Source: Druceiella hillmani
Lineage: Eukaryota > Arthropoda > Insecta > Lepidoptera > Hepialidae
Assembly: GCA_039881145.1 (NCBI GenBank)
Contig: JAYKKI010000095.1
Span: 4,949,501 to 5,013,500 of the forward strand
Direction of reading: 5' to 3'
Length of the DNA: 64,000 nt
The notes beneath the pieces were generated by a model, which made no database searches, was not told the DNA's origin, and worked only from the letters and a program-made list of their open reading frames with translations. Both the position numbers and the translations under genes were made by a program. Of the stretch, positions 57,996 to 64,000 are shown in pieces. Position 1 is the first letter of the stretch. The number at the start of each line of letters is the position of its first letter.

Positions 57996-58369
57996 GAAAG
58001 AAAATATATTGCCTGCTATATCTTTCACAGGCACATATTTAAAAAGCTATTTTTTTATGTGACATAACTACAAATTAACGATTTTCCTTTAGTTGTGCTG
58101 TGAGACTTTGCTTCTTGCCAAATTTCATCATTCTTGATCTGGGGGAAGTACCTTATAGGTTTTGATTTATTTGCGAGTGTCAAAATATGCGCTGCGTATA
58201 TGGCTGTGTTTTTAAGATTTTTCTTAATTGTCTCGAATTAGAAGATTAATTTTTTTACAGCTCCAAGAGAACGTAGACCTAAGTATTTGATATAAATTTC
58301 GACTTGATACCTCCATGCATTCCTGAGAAAAAAGCTCTCGACAGACTGACAGACGCAGATAAAGGTTTC

Positions 58370-58405
58370 TTTTTTCCTTTCGAGGTATGGAACCCTAAAA
58401 AGGAA
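58370..58405 (-). repeat. Dispersed repeat family B, minus-strand fragment
   Basis: The word 'cgaggtatggaaccct' followed by 'aaaaaggaac' is the complement of the start of the copy at 13378. Confidence 0.5.
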
Positions 58406-58589
58406 CAGTGAATAATAATACAGCGCTATAAATATATTTATGAACTCCAAAAAATATTTGGCACATTATATCGAAGTTAACGTTTCACCCTTGTGGAAAA
58501 ACTTAGATACCGACCTGAATTAATCAATTTAATAAATAACCTATGCACTAACCAGAAAGCTGGAATACACATCTTAAAGGATGTAGTGA

Positions 58590-59260
58590 ACTAGCATGTG
58601 TCGAAAGATAGGATAAAAATTGTTTCTGCTTTCTCCAAGTTTATTTTCAAATATTGCAAATATTCAATTATTTGCAGCATTTTCACTGAGGGAGTACTCT
58701 GAAATTCTGGAACAAAATAAATTTGTGGCTAACAAAGAGATCTTATCAAGCTTCCCTAAAGCTGTCGACGTAATGGTGGATAAAATAAGCCACACGGTAT
58801 AAGAATAAGGCATAAAATGGAAAGTCGAAAAAGAAATAGACGTTCAAGTCCATAATAACAGAGTAGAACAAATAGCGCATTTCGGCTTCCTGAGTAAAAC
58901 TATAAAAGAATATTTGAATAGCGACGAAGAGATTTAAAGAAGAACATCCATTTCAAGAAGTTCCGAGAAGCAGACTCGCTAATTACAATAAAACTTGAGG
59001 AATAAACACCTACATATGGCCAACTGCAGCTCTCTATGCTGAAAAAATGCAGCATTCTAGAAAACGTAAAGTGGAACCACGTCACATCTTTACCGACCAG
59101 CTATTAGAATGTACTGGAAGTAGCAATAATTTAATCAACGGTAAAGGACAATTGGAAAGAACGATAGAAAACAGACAGATGAGGGGGGCATCATCAAAGG
59201 GTTGAACAAGTCAAATGACTGAATCACCACGCTATCATCATGGAGAATAATAAGATACAA
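58590..59260 (+). pseudogene. Possible decayed ORF, unrecognised
   Basis: Base composition and open stretches suggest former coding sequence on the plus strand: a run with EYSEILEQNKFVANKEILSS and FPKAVDVMVDKISHTV (58690-58800), then, in shifting frames, HPFQEVPRSRLANYNK and HIFTDQLLECTGSSNN. Stops and shifts break it. The family is not recognised; a transposon polyprotein is most likely given the surroundings. Confidence 0.3.
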
Positions 59261-59534
59261 ATAATAATATCAGCCATTAAAATGTTCATCAAAGTAATAT
59301 TTATTTTTTGATTACGATGCAATGATATTCTGTAATTTCTATATGTGACGCATCTTTTACAATCTTTCCACTATATTTGCGTATTGATTATTATACAATT
59401 TCAAAATATAATTTAGTTTAAAAAAATATAAAAAGGAAAGCAATAACTGTACGCGAAATGTAAATTCAGGAACAAAATTCAGGAAATTAGCAAAATAAAG
59501 AAAGATGAAAAAGTCGCCATGGTATATTACTAAT

Positions 59535-59865
59535 ACATTTCAGAATTTACATCCCATATTTCAGAATTTTCAAAATCTGACCTCAGATTTCTAAGCTGCA
59601 CCATCAAAATTGTGATATCGTTTTAATTTTCAAAGTTTACGCGATAGTTATTTTTCAAGCTCTAATAAGCGTATAAAATACATTTCAAAATTTACATACC
59701 TAATTTTCACAATCTGACATCAGATTTCTAAGCTGCGACATCAAAATTGTGATATCGTTTTAATTTTCAAAATTTACGAGATTATTAGTTTTCCAGCTCT
59801 AATGGGCACATAAAATACATTTCATAATTTACGTACCACATTTCAGAATTTTCAAATTTAAAATA
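59535..59865. repeat. Tandem repeat, about 137 bp x 2.4
   Basis: The word 'catcaaaattgtgatatcgt' occurs at 59602 and 59739 (step 137). Flanking words 'tcagatttctaagctgc', 'aattttcaaa.tttac' and 'ataaaatacatttca' repeat with it; a third partial unit follows. Confidence 0.85.
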
Positions 59866-60625
59866 ATTCACATATTTTAGAAAAAAATTCTTTCAATGTT
59901 TCAATGAGAAAAAAATTTCTTACGTGCTTTATAAACCAAACAATATAAGTGTTTTCCCAAAAAAAGTTTCATTAGGATATGTCCGATATAAACCTGTGAT
60001 TAATGCCATATAAAGCCAGTAATAAAAATACTTTATACACCCAATAATAAAGTAAAATAAGAAAATTTCGTCGTGACGGTACATTTTATTTTGTAAAATT
60101 TTTAATTGTAATTGGATACCTCCCAAAATGACCCATTCCCAACATCATCTCCAAGATACGGATGAAATAACTCATGAAAAAGTGGATTGGCGCAGCGTTC
60201 CGTCACTTGAAACTCAGCTACAAATTATAAAATAAAATTTGTTTATTTTCTGAATAGCCAATAGAACGCATCTATGAAGCATAAGGTATCTGCGGCAAAT
60301 AAGACGCATACAAGTTAAAGTCAAATATTTTGGGTAAATAGATTAGATAATTATACTGACATTCGAAAGTCTACATTAAACGCAAACTTTGTTTTATCAA
60401 ACAGAAAATGTAAAAAAACGATCTTTATTTCTGTAAACAATTTTAACAACAAAATATGTTTAGAAATAAACCTTTTTGTAAGCCTTATAAACCTATGTTA
60501 GTGGAATAATCCCCTCCAAGAATTTTTAATTGCAAAGCCATTTATATTTTTATATTTTTTATAGAAACTAAATTGAGATCGATATTTGATAAGGGTGTCT
60601 CAGTGCCGAACTCAAATTTCGTTTC
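59866..60625. other. No recognised gene
   Basis: Some of this stretch upstream of the second mariner remnant may be its missing N-terminal part, but no motif could be read. Confidence 0.35.
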
Positions 60626-61055
60626 GAGCTGTATGTCGAAATGATTAACAATATTTTTGTACCGCAGCTACAAAAAGAGGATGTTGACGTGTCAGATGTG
60701 TAGTTTCAGCAAGATGGGGCTACTGCCCACACAGTTAGGGTCTCCATGGATACAATTAGAGCGCTATTTCCGGGAAAAGTCATAAGCCGATATAGAGACA
60801 TAATTTAGCCACCCAGTTCGTCCGACTTAACCCCAGCTGACTTTTTTTCTATGGGATAATCTCAAAGCAAGAGTTTTTAATACGCCTCTTATGAATTTGA
60901 AGCAGCTGAAGACTAAAATAACAAAAGAAATGAAAGCCATCTCAGCCGACGTTCTGCGGCACGTCATTGCAAATTCGCGAAGTACGTTCGCCGTGATGGG
61001 AGACATCTTGATGGTGTTATATTCTGTAAATAAACTCCGTACAAATGTATTTTAG
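60626..61055 (+). pseudogene. Second DD41D mariner transposase, C-terminal half
   Basis: Plus strand. After ELYVEMINNIFVPQLQ come FQQDGATAHTVRVSMDTIRA and LFPGKVISRYRD, then PPSSSDLTPADFF with the third catalytic Asp. Between the Asp of QQDG and the Asp of PADFF I count 41 residues (one of them a stop), so this is again the DD41D type, but differing clearly in sequence from the element at 21399-22650. There are two in-frame stops before the third Asp, one stop and a frameshift just after it, then an open C-terminus (NLKARVFNTPLMNLKQLKTK and on to NKLRTNVF, TAG at 61053-61055). It is older than the first copy. Inverted ends were not found. Confidence 0.82.
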
Positions 61056-61569
61056 TTTACAGTAATTAAAATATTATAAATACAATAATTGTTTTTATAT
61101 TATTGTTTAAAGTTATATTATTATTTAAAGTTTGAATTCCGCACCGAGACCTTTGTAAAGTTAATTTAATTCCAGCCGCCTGGGAAACAATAATTTCATG
61201 TCTTTAGCCCCATAAATAAGAACTCTCATACTCCCCAGGAACAAACCCACATAATTTCTTTATCAGCAGCGACATTTCGCTTTGTCTATGAACAAAAATT
61301 TAAAAGATATTGTAATGTACAAAAAATTAAAACTCTTAAAAATTTTGGGGCTCTTATAAAGTTCAATCGTAAGTTACCTCTAAAGCCTTAATCATGACCA
61401 AGAATAATTTCAAAAATTAATCATTACAAAACGGTAAAAAGTATCTTGCTTAATACAAAAAGAATGTTTAAATATTATAATATAAAAAATAAATAACATA
61501 AAATGACATTATAATAAATTCATTTTGCGATTGCTTATTGATTGAAATTTTAAAATATAGTGACCGCCA
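61056..61569. other. AT-rich, nothing recognised
   Basis: No supported feature between the mariner remnant and the tandem array. Confidence 0.4.
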
Positions 61570-62228
61570 CAATCTCCGAATCACTCACCAAGTCACTGAT
61601 AAGATGATAAATACAAACGACGTGTACCCATTTTGCTATCATTACACTCTCTCACTCTATGAGTCTACTCAAAATACTTTGATTAATTTAATGCTTGTAA
61701 TTGATGATAAGTGCAACGCAACGTCACTGATAAGATAAGTGCAAACAGCGTGTATTCATTTTGCAATCGTTATATTATCCCGTTCTATGAGTCTACTCAA
61801 AATACTTCGATTCATTTAATGCTTGTAACAGATGACAAGTACAACGCGACTTCCCTGATAAGATGATTAGTGCAAGCTACGTATTTCTATTTTGCTACCG
61901 TTAAATTGTCTTATTCTATGAGTCTACTCAAAATACTTTGATTAATTTAATGCTTGTAATAGATGATAAGTGCAGCGCCACCTCACTGATAAGATGATAA
62001 GTGCAAGCGACATGTATCCATTTTGCTACAGTTATTTTAACACATTCTGTGAGTCCACTCAAAATACTTTGATTCATTTAATGCTTGTAATAGATGATAA
62101 GTGCAACGCGACGTCAATGATAAGATAATAAAGCATAAGTGACGTGTACCCATTTTACTACCGCTATATTATCTCATTTTATGAGTCTATTCAAAATACT
62201 TTAATTGATTTAATGCTTGTAATAGTGT
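61570..62228. repeat. Tandem repeat, about 130 bp x 5
   Basis: The word 'gagtctactcaaaatactt' (or a one-base variant) occurs at 61661, 61789, 61920, 62051 and 62183, with steps of 128, 131, 131 and 132 bp. Each unit also has 'tcactgataagatgataa', a 'gtgcaa.cga' word, 'tacccattttgcta' and 'tttaatgcttgtaatagatg'. Units are moderately diverged. Confidence 0.92.
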
Positions 62229-62399
62229 TTTCTGTAACCTAGTCTTATTACACCGGGCATATTTGACATAAGTATCTTAAAGACTTCAACGATTGTCATC
62301 CCTTATACTAGCAAAGATAATCATAACATATTTTTTTAAAGTAAAACGTAATTATTTATTGCGCTTCATAATAAACAGGTAATTGTAATTAAAGAGATG

Positions 62400-62660
62400 A
62401 ATACTATAATCCAAAATTATTATTTTTTCACACCATTAATTGCAAGGAATTTCGTCGCCAGGCGTGTAAAACGCAATCTGTTACGAAGTTTGTCCTTTCT
62501 ATATTTAGCGGCCCCTCTACCCCGCTTCGCCATTATCGCATTGCACTCGCACTGCGATACAATTGTGGAGTATAAACAAACGGTTAATTACAATAAGCGC
62601 ACCGGATGTAGCACGAGGTCGCAGTTGTATAGACGGACGGCATTCGCTTAATTGCATTAA
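62400..62660. promoter_or_regulatory. GC-richer block, possible regulatory element
   Basis: Bounded by homeodomain-type 'ttaattgcaa' and 'ttaattgcattaa' words, it contains 'agcggcccctctaccccgct', the pair 'tatcgcattgcac'/'cactgcgatac' and 'aaacggttaattacaataag'. An 84-codon plus-strand frame covers it without any recognisable domain. Confidence 0.35.
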
Positions 62661-64000
62661 TAAGATATTTCTCAATTACGGCGAATAATTCATCTAACGG
62701 AGTACATTTCTATTTCATCTTCAGTTTGAGAAAATTTTAATCATAAACGTGTCTATTTTAAAATAGATGGTATTTATTGTTAATCAGAAACTTAGAAATC
62801 TAGAATTTAATTTAATGACCCATAGCTCTTTCAGGAAAAAATTATATTTTTAAATGCTTATAAAAAAGGGGAGAAGGGGGCAATCAAGTTATGTAAAAGA
62901 ATTTTTTGATTCCGACATTTGACGTATGAAATGAAAATTGATTCAAAATTTTTGCTTAACGAAAATTTTAAAAAACTTCATAAAATTTGATTCGTTTCAT
63001 CGTCTAAAACATTAATTGGAAAAACCTGTAAAGAAATTATTATTAGTTATAAACAATATAATTGTTTAAATCGAAATTATAATTAAAGTGGATATTGATG
63101 TAAACAAAATAAATATTAATTGGAATTCCTCATATCAAAAGACATAAAAACCTGTTAAATCTTTTTTTCAGATTTTGTTTAGTTATCAAGTTATTATAAA
63201 GTTAAGACAATACATTTTATTCGAACGTTATAGACCTAAATTGGTGGAAATAAATTTGCCTATGACAATTGAATAACACGTATTTTACATTACGGTAAAA
63301 TGTTATAATTGCATATTTTGATACAAACAACTCACTGCATGAATCTCGCAGGGAATATATGAAAAAAAAACTTTTTTTTTAATCTTGGGTTTCGAAACAC
63401 GTTCTGTATATAATCCCTCACGCCAATAACAAAACGCCACTATATACATAATATGTAAGAGGGAAATAGTAAGAGTTTTAATAAAATTGTTAAAATAAGT
63501 CAACAAACTAGCCTTGATGTAATATTATAAGTTTAACGTCTAAACCTTTTTATAAAATTGTGCCACTAAAAATCCTAACAAAATAATTTGTTCCTAATAG
63601 ACCCCCTCTTGGTTTTGAGATCACGACGATTGCACACAGTAATTGTGTATGATGCAGACTCGTGTATCCAATTTAAGCAAGAGATGCATTGTATTCAATT
63701 TTCGACTAACGATGCATTTCATAAGATTACAATAAGTGTACAATATATACAAATTATTTTTCGTATATTCTATACACTTTTTCTAATCTTCATTTGATAT
63801 TATTTATGTCGATTTATCCACGGCTATCAGATGACGATGAAGGTTTTATCTCCTTACGGTTTTAAGCAGAAACCTACTTCAAACAAGACCTGGCGTTTAA
63901 TAAAGCCCATGAAACAGAAAACTCATTTAACATAGAGCAATTCGTTTAAAACTTCACGATCATATAAAATAGAACGATGTAGCAAAGTGGCAGCACATCT
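62661..64000. other. AT-rich, nothing recognised
   Basis: No supported gene, RNA or repeat. The frames at 63303-63506 and 63588-63797 have no features beyond chance. Confidence 0.4.

Overview
The window looks like an AT-rich, gene-poor piece of an insect nuclear genome, most likely Lepidoptera. The evidence is eukaryotic: no bacterial-style genes, intron-type splice acceptors, poly(A) signals, many TA microsatellites, tRNA-derived SINEs, LINE 3' ends, mariner, Helitron and PIF/Harbinger remnants, and short dispersed repeats of kinds I associate with moth and butterfly genomes (the 'gggttccatac' repeat, the 'ggcggactta' SINE/LINE tail). The order is an inference from repeat type; no database search was possible.

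Only two pieces of probable host coding sequence can be supported. On the minus strand at 40794-41143 there is a terminal exon with a good splice acceptor, encoding a WAP (four-disulfide core) domain with all eight cysteines. Between cysteines 1 and 2 it carries an extra 58 codons, which look like an in-frame transposon insertion flanked by an 11-bp target duplication. On the plus strand at 31289-31342 there is a candidate short last exon behind a strong acceptor, followed by a 3' UTR with AATAAA signals. Upstream exons of both genes were not found; they probably lie in or beyond the large intronic/intergenic sequence here.

Layout: 1-4360, direct repeat, a hairpin and a decayed Helitron helicase. 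4361-13300, AT-rich DNA with a TA array, dispersed repeats, a SINE and a GC-rich block. 13300-19600, an internally deleted mariner, an alternating purine-pyrimidine tract, four palindromes and copy 1 of a long-hairpin retroposon-like element. 19850-25380, two GC-rich regulatory-looking blocks, a nearly full-length DD41D mariner sitting in a TA array, and a 100-bp tandem repeat. 27200-30500, a small ORF, a promoter- or LTR-like segment and more SINE/LINE tails. 31200-35540, the plus-strand exon, a 739-bp element with 117-bp inverted repeats, and a SINE whose tail runs into a TA array. 36115-37385, an 11-unit satellite with higher-order structure. 40195-41710, LINE tail, WAP exon and nested palindromes. 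45096-49415, a MITE, a PIF/Harbinger transposase fragment and a LINE C-terminus. 50274-50560, a GC-rich block. 52720-53960, AT-rich dispersed repeats and a 178-bp triplication. 57412-57718, hairpin element copy 2. 59535-62230, two tandem arrays around a second DD41D mariner remnant.

The genes do not form a pathway. The window is best read as regulatory/intronic DNA around at least two host genes on opposite strands, heavily reworked by mobile elements. The most notable items are the WAP exon with its in-frame insertion and the two hairpin elements with precise 3' ends and unequal target duplications.
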